From positions 806,001 to 870,000 of the forward strand of contig NZ_CP021361.1 of assembly GCF_002157145.1 (NCBI RefSeq): a DNA stretch of 64,000 nucleotides, in the 5' to 3' direction. The stretch's first letter is position 1, and each line of letters starts with the position of its first letter. Both the position numbers and the translations under genes were made by a program. The notes under the pieces were generated by a model. That model ran no database searches. It saw only the letters and a program-made list of their open reading frames with translations, and had not been told where the DNA came from. The stretch comes from Acidovorax carolinensis (GTDB lineage Bacteria > Pseudomonadota > Gammaproteobacteria > Burkholderiales > Burkholderiaceae_C). Positions 25,180-34,398 of this stretch are shown here, in pieces.

Positions 25180-26349
25180 ATGAAGAGCATTTCCAACAAG
25201 CTGGCTTCTCTGCTGCTGACTGCCGGTGCATGGGTGGGCACCGCGGCCCATGCCGTTCAAGACCTGCCCGGCGGCCCTGCGGTCAATCAGCTGAACCTGC
25301 ATCCCCCGGTGACGAAGATTGCCGAAGAGCAGCATTTCCTGCACTGGATGATGCTGATCATCTGCACGGTGATCTTCATTGCGGTGTTTGCCGTGATGTT
25401 CTATTCGATCTGGAAGCACCGCAAATCCCGGGGTGCCAAGTCGGCCAATTTCCATGAGTCCGTAACGGTGGAAGTGGTCTGGACCATTATTCCTTTCATC
25501 ATCGTGATCCTCATGGCCCTGCCGGCCACGAAAGTCCTGGTGGCCCAGAAAGACACCACCAACGCCGACCTGACCATCAAGGCCACCGGATACCAGTGGA
25601 AATGGGGCTACGACTACATCACCGGCGAAGGTGAGGGCCTGGCCTTCATCTCCACGCTCGACAGCAGCCACCGGGCCATGTCCGACAGTGGCAATGTCAG
25701 CGCGGCGCCTGCCAACTACCTGCTCCAGGTGGACAACCCGATGGTCGTTCCCGTCAACAAGAAGGTGCGCATCATCACCACCGCCAACGACGTGATCCAC
25801 GCCTTCATGGTGCCGGCCTTCGGCATCAAGCAGGATGCGATTCCCGGCTTCGTGCGTGACACCTGGTTCCGTGCTGAGAAGGTGGGCGACTACTATGGTC
25901 AGTGTGCCGAGCTGTGCGGCAAGGAGCACGCCTACATGCCCATCCATGTGAAGGTGCTGTCGGCTGAGGATTACAGCCAGTGGGTGGGCGATCAAAAGAA
26001 GAAGGCCGCGGCCAAGCTCGACGATCCCGCCAAGGTGTGGGCGCTTGACGACATGCTCAAGCGCGGCGAAAAAGTCTATGCCGCCAACTGCGCAGCCTGT
26101 CACCAGGCCAACGGCAAGGGCGCGGGTGCTATCAAGCCGCTGGACGGTTCCGCCATCGTGCTCGATGCCGACCATGCCAAGCAGATCCAGGTGCTGCTCA
26201 AGGGCGTGAACAACGGTGCCATGCCCGCGTGGACGCAACTGAGCGACACCGACATCGCTGCCGTGGTCACCTATACCAAGAACAACTGGTCGAACAAGAC
26301 GGGGCAGCTGGTGCAGCCCGCGGAAATTGTGGCCCAGCGTGGCAAGTAA
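25180..26349 (+). CDS. ctaC: Cytochrome c oxidase subunit II with fused cytochrome c domain
   Basis: A 389-residue caa3-type subunit II. A signal peptide (cleavage near AAHA-V) is followed by two membrane helices (about 55-80 and 100-118), then the cupredoxin CuA domain with its His in NDVIHAFM and the CAELCGKEHAYM cluster, then a cytochrome c domain with CAACH. The fused haem domain lets it accept electrons directly from soluble cytochromes. It is first of the structural subunit genes. The ATG at 25180 is preferred over a GTG 9 nt upstream. Confidence 0.95.
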   Translation: MKSISNKLASLLLTAGAWVGTAAHAVQDLPGGPAVNQLNLHPPVTKIAEEQHFLHWMMLIICTVIFIAVFAVMFYSIWKHRKSRGAKSANFHESVTVEVVWTIIPFIIVILMALPATKVLVAQKDTTNADLTIKATGYQWKWGYDYITGEGEGLAFISTLDSSHRAMSDSGNVSAAPANYLLQVDNPMVVPVNKKVRIITTANDVIHAFMVPAFGIKQDAIPGFVRDTWFRAEKVGDYYGQCAELCGKEHAYMPIHVKVLSAEDYSQWVGDQKKKAAAKLDDPAKVWALDDMLKRGEKVYAANCAACHQANGKGAGAIKPLDGSAIVLDADHAKQIQVLLKGVNNGAMPAWTQLSDTDIAAVVTYTKNNWSNKTGQLVQPAEIVAQRGK

Positions 26350-26379
26350 TTACCGCCCCAAAGCATTGAGGAATTCAAA

Positions 26380-27999
26380 ATGAGCGCAGTTCTCGACAGT
26401 CACGGGCACGCACACGACAGCCACGACCACCATGCACCAACGGGGTGGCGCCGTTGGGTGTATGCCACCAACCACAAGGACATCGGTACGCTGTATCTGC
26501 TGTTCGCGTTCACCATGCTGATGATCGGCGGCGTTCTGGCGCTGCTGATCCGTGCCGAGCTGTTCCAGCCCGGCCTGCAACTGGTGAACCCCGAGCTGTT
26601 CAACCAGCTCACCACCATGCACGGACTGATCATGGTGTTCGGCGCCATCATGCCGGCCTTCGTGGGTTTTGCGAACTGGATGATTCCGCTGCAGATCGGC
26701 GCGTCCGACATGGCTTTTGCGCGCATGAACAACTTCAGCTTCTGGCTGATGATCCCTGCCGCGCTGATGCTGGTGAGCTCGTTCTTCATGCCTGGTGGCG
26801 CACCCGCTGCCGGCTGGACGCTGTATGCGCCGTTGACGCTGCAGATGGGCCCCTCGATGGATGCCGGCATTTTTGCCATGCACATTCTGGGTGCGAGCTC
26901 CATCATGGGATCGATCAATATCATCGTGACCATCCTCAACATGCGCGCCCCCGGCATGACGCTGATGAAGATGCCGATGTTCGCCTGGACCTGGCTCATC
27001 ACGGCCTATCTGCTGATCGCCGTGATGCCTGTGCTGGCTGGCGCCATCACCATGACGCTGACGGACCGGCACTTCGGCACCAGTTTCTTCAACCCCGCCG
27101 GTGGCGGTGACCCGGTGATGTACCAGCACATCTTCTGGTTCTTCGGTCACCCCGAGGTGTACATCATGATCTTGCCGGCCTTCGGCATCATCAGCCAGAT
27201 CGTGCCCGCCTTTGCGCGCAAGAAGCTGTTTGGCTACGCCTCCATGGTGTATGCGACCTCGTCGATTGCCATCCTGTCGTTCATCGTGTGGGCCCACCAC
27301 ATGTTCACGACGGGCATGCCGGTGACCGGCCAGCTGTTCTTCATGTACGCCACCATGCTGATTTCCGTGCCCACGGCCGTGAAGATCTTCAACTGGGTGG
27401 CCACCATGTGGCGCGGTTCCATGACGTTTGAAACCCCCATGCTTTTTGCCGTGGGCTTCATCTTTGTGTTCACCATGGGGGGGTTCACCGGCCTGATCCT
27501 GGCCATGGCCCCGATCGATATCCAGTTGCAGGATACCTATTACGTGGTGGCTCACTTCCACTACGTGCTGGTGGCCGGTTCGCTGTTCTCCATGTTTGCC
27601 GGCGTCTATTACTGGCTGCCCAAGTGGACCGGCGTGATGTATTCGGAAACGCGTGGACAGATCCATTTCTGGACGTCGCTGATCTTCTTCAACATCACCT
27701 TCTTCCCGATGCACTTCCTGGGTCTGGCCGGCATGCCCCGTCGCTACGCCGACTACCCCATGCAGTTTGCTGACTTCAATGCGATTGCGTCGGTTGGCGC
27801 CTTGGGTTTTGGCTTGGCACAGGTGTACTTCTTCCTGGCCGTGGTGGTTCCGGCCATGCGCGGCAAGGGCGTAAAGGCTCCCGCCAAGCCCTGGGATGGT
27901 GCCGAAGGCCTGGAGTGGGAAGTTCCCTCGCCAGCCCCGTTCCATACCTTTGAAAATCCACCCAAGCTGGATGCCACGGCAACCCGCGTGATTGGTTGA
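26380..27999 (+). CDS. ctaD: Cytochrome c oxidase subunit I
   Basis: The 539-residue catalytic subunit with about 12 membrane helices, binding haem a, haem a3 and CuB. Conserved elements are [10 protein letters not shown] (haem a ligand), [15 protein letters not shown] (CuB His and cross-linked Tyr), WAHHMFTTG (CuB histidines) and VAHFHYVLV (haem ligands). The N-terminus is His-rich ([11 protein letters not shown]). GAGGAA lies 8 nt upstream of the ATG. Confidence 0.96.
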   Translation: MSAVLDSHGHAHDSHDHHAPTGWRRWVYATNHKDIGTLYLLFAFTMLMIGGVLALLIRAELFQPGLQLVNPELFNQLTTMHGLIMVFGAIMPAFVGFANWMIPLQIGASDMAFARMNNFSFWLMIPAALMLVSSFFMPGGAPAAGWTLYAPLTLQMGPSMDAGIFAMHILGASSIMGSINIIVTILNMRAPGMTLMKMPMFAWTWLITAYLLIAVMPVLAGAITMTLTDRHFGTSFFNPAGGGDPVMYQHIFWFFGHPEVYIMILPAFGIISQIVPAFARKKLFGYASMVYATSSIAILSFIVWAHHMFTTGMPVTGQLFFMYATMLISVPTAVKIFNWVATMWRGSMTFETPMLFAVGFIFVFTMGGFTGLILAMAPIDIQLQDTYYVVAHFHYVLVAGSLFSMFAGVYYWLPKWTGVMYSETRGQIHFWTSLIFFNITFFPMHFLGLAGMPRRYADYPMQFADFNAIASVGALGFGLAQVYFFLAVVVPAMRGKGVKAPAKPWDGAEGLEWEVPSPAPFHTFENPPKLDATATRVIG

Positions 28000-28004
28000 A
28001 TGCC

Positions 28005-28121
28005 ATGCCCATGACCCCCGAACAAAAGAAGAGCAACCTGCGGATGGCGCTGATCTTGGCGTCCGTGGCTGCCGTTTTCTTCGTCGGGTTCATGGTCAAA
28101 GTCGTTCTGCTGTCCCGCTGA
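28005..28121 (+). CDS. Cytochrome oxidase small assembly protein
   Basis: A 38-residue protein (MPMTPEQKKSNL...) with a short charged N-terminus and one membrane helix (about 14-35). Short single-span proteins of this kind lie between ctaD and ctaG in many betaproteobacteria and are annotated as small oxidase assembly factors. It starts 5 nt after the ctaD stop and ends 10 nt before ctaG. Confidence comes from position and composition, not from a catalytic motif. Confidence 0.75.
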   Translation: MPMTPEQKKSNLRMALILASVAAVFFVGFMVKVVLLSR

Positions 28122-28131
28122 GCACCGCGCC

Positions 28132-28749
28132 ATGAGCATTCACCGCGAAAACGCCAAGATGGTGGGCAAGCTGGCCGTGATAGCGGCGGGCATGTTTGCC
28201 TTCGGCTACGCGCTGATTCCGATCTACAAGCACATCTGCGAACTGACCGGCATCAACATCCTGTCGCTTTCCGAGCGCCAGGTGCCGGGCAACGGGGTTG
28301 CCGGCAAGGATGTGAAGGTGCCTGCCAACACGCAGGTGGACACGAGCCGAACCATCACGGTTGAGTTCGACGCCAATGCGCGGGGCCCCTGGGATTTCAA
28401 GCCGGCGCAGCGCTCGGTCAAGGTGCATCCCGGTGAACTGACTACGGTGATGTACGAATTCCAGAACGTGCAAAACCGCCGCATGGCCGCGCAGGCGATC
28501 CCCAGCTACGCACCGCGGCAGGCGGCTGCGCACTTCAACAAGCTGGAGTGCTTCTGCTTCAACCAGTACATCCTGGAGCCCGGCGAGAAGAAGCAATGGC
28601 CTGTAGCCTTCGTGATTGACCCGCGGCTGTCCAAGGACGTGACCACCATCACGCTGTCTTACACCTTTTTCGAGGTGGGCGGAAAAACGCCCCCGGCGCC
28701 TGAGTCAACGGCTGCCGTATCTCTTGCGCCGGTGAAGGAGGGGTCATGA
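28132..28749 (+). CDS. ctaG: Cytochrome c oxidase assembly protein CtaG/Cox11
   Basis: A 205-residue copper chaperone that inserts CuB into subunit I. It has one N-terminal membrane helix (about 12-33) and a periplasmic immunoglobulin-like domain holding the copper ligands CFCF in KLECFCFNQ (about 140-148). It ends with ATGA overlap to the next gene. Position between ctaD and ctaE is typical. Confidence 0.94.
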   Translation: MSIHRENAKMVGKLAVIAAGMFAFGYALIPIYKHICELTGINILSLSERQVPGNGVAGKDVKVPANTQVDTSRTITVEFDANARGPWDFKPAQRSVKVHPGELTTVMYEFQNVQNRRMAAQAIPSYAPRQAAAHFNKLECFCFNQYILEPGEKKQWPVAFVIDPRLSKDVTTITLSYTFFEVGGKTPPAPESTAAVSLAPVKEGS

Positions 28750-28964
28750 GTTCCGTCAATCCATCCGATTCTGTTGCGCCGCGCAAGGGGTCCCTGCTGC
28801 GCACGGTGCGTGCGGTCGCCTGGTCACTGATTGGCCTGCGCAAAGGCAGCGAATACCAGCAAGACCTGGAGAAGATCAATCCCCTGCACATCATCGTGGT
28901 GGGGTTGCTGGCCATTTTTTTGCTGGTGCTGTCGCTGATTGCGGTGGTGAACTGGGTGGTCTGA
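28746..28964 (+). CDS. DUF2970 domain-containing protein
   Basis: A 72-residue protein with one C-terminal membrane helix (about 48-70). The segment LRTVRAVAWSLIGLRKGSEYQQDLEKINPLHII is the DUF2970 signature. It overlaps ctaG by 4 nt and precedes ctaE, so it is probably co-translated and linked to oxidase biogenesis, although no function is established. Confidence 0.85.
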   Translation: MSSVNPSDSVAPRKGSLLRTVRAVAWSLIGLRKGSEYQQDLEKINPLHIIVVGLLAIFLLVLSLIAVVNWVV

Positions 28965-29018
28965 TCAATCCCCTGCATGCCAACCCAATAACAAAGATTT
29001 TGAGATTCAGGAGCTGAA

Positions 29019-29900
29019 ATGAGTGCATCAACCCACGGCGCAACCCCTTACTACTATGTGCCCGCCGAGTCGCGCCACCCTGTGATGGCGGCCGCAGGCC
29101 TGTTTTTTGTGATTCTGGGCGCTGCCCAGTGGATCAATGGCCACGACTGGGGCAAGTATTCCCTGGCCCTGGGCATGGTGTGGTGGCTGTTTGTGCTGTA
29201 CCAGTGGTTCCGTGATGCGGCGCGTGAAAGCGAAGGGGGACTCTACGGTCACAAGATCGACCTGTCCTACCGCTGGAGCATGAGCTGGTTCATCTTTTCC
29301 GAGGTGATGCTCTTCGGCGCCTTCTTCACGGCCCTGTGGTGGGCGCGCGCACACTCGGTGCCGGCCTTGGGCAGTCTTGACAATGCCATGCTGTGGCCCG
29401 ATTTCAAGGCGGTGTGGCCCAGCGTTGCCGCAGGTGCCACGGCGTCCCCTGCCGGCATCGTGGAGCCCTTCCAGACCGTGGGCCCCTTCTGGCTGCCGAC
29501 GATCAACACGGCGCTGCTGCTGAGTTCGGGCGTGACGCTGACGATCGCCCACCATGCGCTGCGTGAAAACCACCGCGGCAAGACGATTGCCTTCATGTGG
29601 GCCACCGTGCTGCTGGGCTTTGTCTTCCTGTGCGTGCAGGGCTACGAGTATTTCCACCTGTATACCGACCTGAACCTCAAGCTCAGCTCGGGCGTGTTTG
29701 GTTCCACGTTCTTCATGCTGACGGGTTTCCACGGCTTTCACGTGTTCCTGGGCATGGTGATGCTGCTGGTCATTACCTTGCGCCTGCAAAAGGGCCACTT
29801 CACCGCCGACAAGCATTTCGGCTTTGAGGGTGCCGCCTGGTACTGGCACTTTGTGGATGTGGTGTGGCTCGGCCTGTACATCCTGGTGTACTGGATGTAA
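29019..29900 (+). CDS. ctaE: Cytochrome c oxidase subunit III
   Basis: A 293-residue membrane subunit with seven hydrophobic helices. Typical signatures are FIFSEVMLFGAFF near residue 91, GVTLTIAHHALRENHR and FHGFHVFLGMVML. It has AGGAG 8 nt before the ATG. It closes the structural part of the operon and is followed by a strong terminator. Confidence 0.95.
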   Translation: MSASTHGATPYYYVPAESRHPVMAAAGLFFVILGAAQWINGHDWGKYSLALGMVWWLFVLYQWFRDAARESEGGLYGHKIDLSYRWSMSWFIFSEVMLFGAFFTALWWARAHSVPALGSLDNAMLWPDFKAVWPSVAAGATASPAGIVEPFQTVGPFWLPTINTALLLSSGVTLTIAHHALRENHRGKTIAFMWATVLLGFVFLCVQGYEYFHLYTDLNLKLSSGVFGSTFFMLTGFHGFHVFLGMVMLLVITLRLQKGHFTADKHFGFEGAAWYWHFVDVVWLGLYILVYWM

Positions 29901-29916
29901 GACGGCCCTGCAGAAG

Positions 29917-29944
29917 AAAAAAAGCGCCGCAAGGCGCTTTTTTT
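29917..29944 (+). terminator. Rho-independent terminator after ctaE
   Basis: A perfect 12-bp stem (29917-29928 with 29933-29944) with a GCAA tetraloop and A/T tracts on both sides, so it may work in both directions between ctaE and the convergent DUF2909 gene. Confidence 0.9.
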
Positions 29945-29963
29945 GTTGCAATGCAGCGGTGTC

Positions 29964-30185
29964 TTATCGCGTGGCGGGCAAGCCCGTGGGCTGGATATAT
30001 CCCAGTTGCCATGCGACCAGGATGCAGATGAACAGAACGATCGAGATCCCCACCCGAAATGCCAGCGCCTTGGCCATGTTGCTGCCCTTGGCCTTGTCGT
30101 TGCGTCCGTTACGCATCATGAAAAAGAGGGCGGAGGCCAGGCTGGCGAGAATGGCAAGAAACGCCACAGCGACAAGATATTTCAT
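29964..30185 (-). CDS. Twin transmembrane protein (DUF2909)
   Basis: A 73-residue protein with two membrane helices (about 3-22 and 43-61) joined by a basic loop (RNGRNDKAKG). It matches the DUF2909 type often found next to SURF1 in oxidase clusters. The start MKYLVAVAF is chosen, leaving 15 bp to the divergent SURF1 start. Its function is unknown. Confidence 0.78.
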   Translation of the reverse strand: MKYLVAVAFLAILASLASALFFMMRNGRNDKAKGSNMAKALAFRVGISIVLFICILVAWQLGYIQPTGLPATR

Positions 30186-30200
30186 GGAGCACATTATCCC

Positions 30201-30977
30201 GTGACATCTGCCCAACCTGCCTGGGGCCTGCGCTTCTGGCTGATCACACTGGCTGCCGTGGCCAGCATCCTTGTCACCGCCTCACTGGGGCGTTGGCAGC
30301 TGTCGCGTGCCGCGCAAAAGCAGGCCCTGCAGTCGCTGCTGGACCAGCGGGCAGCGTTGCCGCCACTCGACAACCGCCAGCTGCGCGGGCAGGCGCTGGC
30401 TGACGCCACCAGTGCGCAGGACCTGACGCATCGCGCGGTGCGGCTGCAAGGGCGCTGGCTGACGCAGTACACGGTGTACCTGGACAACCGGCAGATGCAG
30501 GGCCGGCCGGGTTTTTTTGTGCTCACGCCGTTGCGGCTGGAGGATGGCGACGACGCGGTGGTGCTGGTCCAGCGCGGCTGGGTTCCCCGCAACTTCCAGG
30601 ACCGCAAATTGCTGCCCCCGGTGGAGACGGACCCCGGTGTGGTGCAGATTGCCGGCCGCATCGCACCGCCGCCGTCGCGCCTGTATGAGTTTGACAGTGC
30701 CGATGGTTCGCTGGGGTCTTCCCGCATCCGGCAAAATCTCGACCTTGCAGCTTTTGGTACCGACACGGGGCTGGCATTGATGAACCTGTCGGTGCTGCAG
30801 ACCGGGCCCGCCAGCGAGGGCCTGCAACGGGACTGGCCCGTGATCGGCGCCGGCGTCGACAAACACTACGGTTACGCATTTCAATGGTTCGGGCTCAGCA
30901 GCCTGATTGCACTTCTCTATGTCTGGTTCCAACTCGTCCGACGCTTCCTTCGCCCGCGCCCCCGGTCACTCGACTGA
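30201..30977 (+). CDS. SURF1 family oxidase assembly protein
   Basis: A 258-residue SURF1-like protein that assists haem a insertion into subunit I. It has two membrane helices, one near the N-terminus (about 9-27) and one near the C-terminus (about 225-245, with HYGYAFQWFGLSSL), around a periplasmic domain containing VLVQRGWVPR. A GTG start at 30201 is chosen because the nearest ATG codons upstream lie in the divergent gene. Its 3' end overlaps the next gene. Confidence 0.9.
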   Translation: MTSAQPAWGLRFWLITLAAVASILVTASLGRWQLSRAAQKQALQSLLDQRAALPPLDNRQLRGQALADATSAQDLTHRAVRLQGRWLTQYTVYLDNRQMQGRPGFFVLTPLRLEDGDDAVVLVQRGWVPRNFQDRKLLPPVETDPGVVQIAGRIAPPPSRLYEFDSADGSLGSSRIRQNLDLAAFGTDTGLALMNLSVLQTGPASEGLQRDWPVIGAGVDKHYGYAFQWFGLSSLIALLYVWFQLVRRFLRPRPRSLD

Positions 30978-31665
30978 GGCGCCGGGGGACCATCCCCTGG
31001 GCCTTACGGTGCACAACCTGCCCGAGGCCGGCAGCGCCGTGGCCCATGCCCAGAACGCCCGCCATGGGCGCTGGAAGATGCTGGCAGTACTGCTGGTCTG
31101 CGCAGCCCCGGTGATCGCCTCGTATTTCACCTATTACGTGGTGCGACCCGACGGTCGCCGCAATTACGGTGAACTGATCCAGCCGCAACGCCCTGTGCCC
31201 GATCTGGCCACCGCCGCACTCGATGGTGCGACGGGCCAGCTGCCGGCACTCAAAGGCCAGTGGCTGCTGGTGAGCGTGGCAGGCGGGGCGTGCGAAGCCC
31301 TGTGCCAGCAGCACCTGTATCTTCAGCGGCAACTGCGCGAAAGCACAGGCAAGGAGAAAGACCGTGTGGACTGGGTCTGGCTGGTGACCGATGCAGCCCC
31401 TGTGCCGGCGGACATGGCTCAGGCCCTGCAGAAGGCCACGGTGCTGCGGGTCGATGGCGCAGCGCTTGCGCAGTGGATCGAGCCCGCTGCGGGCCATACG
31501 CTGGCTGAGCACCTCTATCTGGTGGACCCCATGGGCAACTGGATGATGCGTTTTCCTGCCGGCATGGATGCCGCCGGGGCCGCCAAGGCCAAGCGCGACC
31601 TGGAGCGGCTGCTGCGCGCTTCGTCATCGTGGGATGAGGCCGGACGGCCAGGGCAGCCCGGATGA
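30919..31665 (+). CDS. Oxidase-cluster membrane protein with thioredoxin-like domain
   Basis: A 248-residue protein with one membrane helix (about 53-71, MLAVLLVCAAPVIASYF) and a periplasmic region that resembles SCO/thioredoxin folds (WLLVSVAGGACEALC). A C-x3-C is present there but not the CxxxC-H set of true SCO. It begins with MSGSNSSDA inside the last 59 nt of SURF1; a shorter start would lose the cytoplasmic part. It overlaps ctaA by 4 nt. Similar proteins sit at this place in related oxidase operons, probably aiding assembly. Confidence 0.72.
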   Translation: MSGSNSSDASFARAPGHSTEAPGDHPLGLTVHNLPEAGSAVAHAQNARHGRWKMLAVLLVCAAPVIASYFTYYVVRPDGRRNYGELIQPQRPVPDLATAALDGATGQLPALKGQWLLVSVAGGACEALCQQHLYLQRQLRESTGKEKDRVDWVWLVTDAAPVPADMAQALQKATVLRVDGAALAQWIEPAAGHTLAEHLYLVDPMGNWMMRFPAGMDAAGAAKAKRDLERLLRASSSWDEAGRPGQPG

Positions 31666-32842
31666 TGGATACCCAACCGCTCTACGACCTGGCGCCGTTG
31701 GTGCAGTTGATGCTGTTGGGCATCATGATCGCGCTCGGGCCCCTGGCCTGGGTAGCCTGGCGCGCCCGCGGCGGCGTCCCGGGGCGCCGCCTGCAGGCGC
31801 TGACGGTGCTGACCCTGTTCCTGACCTTTGATCTGGTGCTGTTCGGTGCCTTCACCCGGCTGACAGATTCCGGCCTCGGCTGCCCCGACTGGCCAGGTTG
31901 CTATGGCAGCGCCAGCCCGGTCGGCGCGCGGGCCGAAATCGCGGCAGCGCAGGATGCCATGCCCACCGGCCCTGTGACGCATGGCAAGGCCTGGGTCGAA
32001 ATGATCCACCGCTACCTTGCCACGGGCGTCGGCGTGCTCATCATCGTGCTCACCGTGGCCACCTGGGTGCAGTGGCGGCAAGCCCAACGCGGCACCGGCG
32101 CTGCCCCGGCCGTGAGCCCGTGGTGGCCCACCTTCACCCTGGTCTGGGTCTGCCTGCAGGGCGCGTTTGGTGCCCTCACGGTGACCATGAAACTGTTCCC
32201 CGCCATCGTCACGCTGCATCTGATCGGCGGCCTGGTGCTGCTCGTGCTGCTGTGCGTGCAGGCCGTGCGCCACACCCAGGCGGTGCGGGGCGTGCCGCCC
32301 GCCGAGCTGGCCGTGCCACTGCGCCGGGGCGTTGCCATCGCTGGTGCGCTGGTGGCACTGCAGATCGTGCTGGGCGGCTGGGTCAGCACCAATTACGCCG
32401 TGCTGGCGTGCACGACCTTTCCCACCTGCCAGGGCAGCTGGTGGCCCGTGATGGACTTTGCCCAGGGGTTTGAATTGTGGCGGCCGCTCGGGCTGCTGCA
32501 GGACGGCAGCCACATCAGTTTTGCCGGCCTGACCGCCATCCACTACGCGCACCGCCTGATGGCTTACGCCGTGCTGCTGGCGCTGGCCTGGCTGGCGTGG
32601 CGCCTGCACCGGGCCGATGCCCTGCGTGTGCAGGCGCGATGGCTTGCGGGCCTGGCGCTGCTGCAACTGGCCACCGGCCTGAGCAACGTGGTGCTGGGCT
32701 GGCCCCTGCTGGCAGCGGTGCTGCACACGGGGGCGCTGCCGCTCTGGTGGTGGTGCTGACCTGGACGGCATCGTCCAGCCGCCCCGCCCTGGCACCCCAT
32801 GGGTCTTTTGCACCATCCCGCGCACCGAGAGTTTCCGCATGA
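31662..32842 (+). CDS. ctaA: Haem A synthase, frameshifted near the 3' end
   Basis: COX15/CtaA family enzyme that oxidises haem O to haem A. The frame from 31662 carries eight-helix haem A synthase sequence with [24 protein letters not shown] and HYAHRLMAY. It then stops at 32759 after [13 protein letters not shown]. One extra G in the run at 32729-32733 would give [16 protein letters not shown], the expected family C-terminus, and the frame would then end at 32842 with an ATGA overlap to ctaB (393 residues). A missing base in the sequence is likely. Confidence 0.88.
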
Positions 32843-33735
32843 GTGTTGCCTCCACCCTTCCAGCGCCATCGCGCTTTTCGCAGTTCTACGCGCTGACCAA
32901 GCCGCGCGTGGTGCAGCTCATCGTTTTCTGCGCGCTGATCGGCATGGTGCTGGCCGTGCCGGGCCTGCCCACGCTGGCGCAACTGGGGCAGATGGCGCTG
33001 GCCAGTGCCGGCGTGTGGCTGGTGGCGGGCGCTGCCGCAGCCTTCAACTGCATCGTCGAGCAGGGCATTGATGCCAAGATGAAGCGCACGTCCTGGCGGC
33101 CCACGGCCAAGGGCGAGCTGTCCAACACGCAGACGCTGCTGTTCTCGGCCCTGTTGTGTGCGGCCGGCTCCGCCTTGCTTTATGTCTGGGTCAACCCGCT
33201 GACCATGTGGCTCACGTTCGCCACCTTCGTGGGCTACGCCGTCGTCTACACCGTCATCCTCAAGCCGCTGACGCCGCAGAACATCGTGATCGGCGGTGCC
33301 TCGGGCGCCATGCCCCCCGTGCTGGGCTGGGCCGCCATGACCGGTGAAGTGGGCCCCGAGGCGCTGATCCTGTTCCTGATCATCTTCCTGTGGACGCCAC
33401 CGCATTTCTGGGCGCTGGCGCTGTACCGGGTGGAGGACTACCGCAAGTCGGGCCTGCCCATGCTGCCGGTCACGCATGGCAACGAGTTCACGCGCCTGCA
33501 GGTTTTTCTGTACACGCTGATCCTCTTTGCGGGCTGCCTGATGCCGTTCATCTATGGCATGAGTTCGTGGATCTATCTGGCAGCGGCCGTGCTGCTGAGC
33601 GCCGGGTTCTGCGGCTATGGTTTTGCGCTGTGGCGCAATTACTCCGACGCCCTGGCACGCAAGACTTTCCGTTTTTCCCTCATTCACCTGAGCGTGCTGT
33701 TTGCTGCGCTGCTGGTGGACCACTATGCGCTGTGA
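32839..33735 (+). CDS. ctaB: Protohaem IX farnesyltransferase
   Basis: A 298-residue UbiA-type prenyltransferase that makes haem O from protohaem, the substrate for CtaA. The first Asp-rich motif [15 protein letters not shown] and the second, [16 protein letters not shown], are present with about nine membrane helices. It overlaps the restored ctaA frame by 4 nt. CyoE is the same family name. Confidence 0.95.
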   Translation: MSVASTLPAPSRFSQFYALTKPRVVQLIVFCALIGMVLAVPGLPTLAQLGQMALASAGVWLVAGAAAAFNCIVEQGIDAKMKRTSWRPTAKGELSNTQTLLFSALLCAAGSALLYVWVNPLTMWLTFATFVGYAVVYTVILKPLTPQNIVIGGASGAMPPVLGWAAMTGEVGPEALILFLIIFLWTPPHFWALALYRVEDYRKSGLPMLPVTHGNEFTRLQVFLYTLILFAGCLMPFIYGMSSWIYLAAAVLLSAGFCGYGFALWRNYSDALARKTFRFSLIHLSVLFAALLVDHYAL

Positions 33736-33740
33736 AACCC

Positions 33741-34352
33741 ATGCAGAAAAGAAACGCTCTTAAATTAATAGCTGTTAGCGCTTTATCCATAGGCGCTAGC
33801 GCCATATTGGGTGCTTGCTCTGGTAAAAAGACCGAATTTCGCGGGGTGGACATCACCGGGGCCGACTATGCCCGCGATATTCCGCTGACCGACCACAACG
33901 GCCAAAAGCGTAGCCTGCAGGACTTTCGTGGCAAGGTGGTGGTGGTGTTCTTTGGCTACACCCAATGCCCCGACGTGTGCCCCACCTCCATGCAGGAACT
34001 GGCCGAGGTCAAGCAGATGCTGGGCAAGGACGGCGACCGCCTGCAGGGCATCTTCGTCACCGTCGACCCCGAGCGCGACACGCCCGAGGTGCTCAAGGCC
34101 TACATGGCCAACTTTGACCCCAGCTTTTTGGCGCTGTCGGGCACCCCCGAGCAGATCGCCGCCGTGGCCAAGGATTTCAAGATCTACTTCAAGAAGGTCG
34201 ATGGCAAGACCCCCACCAGCTACACCATGGACCATTCGGCGGGCAGCTACGTGTATGACATGGCAGGCCGTTTGCGTGTGTACAACCGCTATGGCAGCGG
34301 CGCGCAGGCCCTGGGCGCCGATGTGCGGGCACTGCTGCAGGAAGCGGGCTGA
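33741..34352 (+). CDS. SCO family copper chaperone
   Basis: A 203-residue membrane-tethered thioredoxin-fold protein that delivers copper to the CuA site of subunit II. It has the CPDVC motif (in TQCPDVCPTSM) and the distal His in TMDHSAG. The N-terminus is a lipoprotein-type signal ending LGAC (Cys26). Codons for K8 to L23 come from a palindromic repeat and include the rare codons TTA and ATA. A GTG at 33732 is an alternative start. Confidence 0.92.
   Translation: MQKRNALKLIAVSALSIGASAILGACSGKKTEFRGVDITGADYARDIPLTDHNGQKRSLQDFRGKVVVVFFGYTQCPDVCPTSMQELAEVKQMLGKDGDRLQGIFVTVDPERDTPEVLKAYMANFDPSFLALSGTPEQIAAVAKDFKIYFKKVDGKTPTSYTMDHSAGSYVYDMAGRLRVYNRYGSGAQALGADVRALLQEAG
33762..33809 (+). repeat. 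Palindromic repeat forming the SCO signal-peptide core
   Basis: The core at 33778-33796 differs from GCGCTTTATCCATAAGCGC at one base, and the flanks AATTAATAGCTGTTA and TAGCGCCAT match the repeat arms. It is read in frame as IAVSALSIGASAI inside the coding sequence. Confidence 0.85.
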
Positions 34353-34398
34353 GGCGCGCAGCGCGGGGCTGCGGCCCTAACTTTCCTGCATTGGCCCC

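Noticed and set aside
26350..27945. Open frame of 531 codons on the minus strand
   Set aside because: It is antisense to ctaD, which has all haem and copper ligands.
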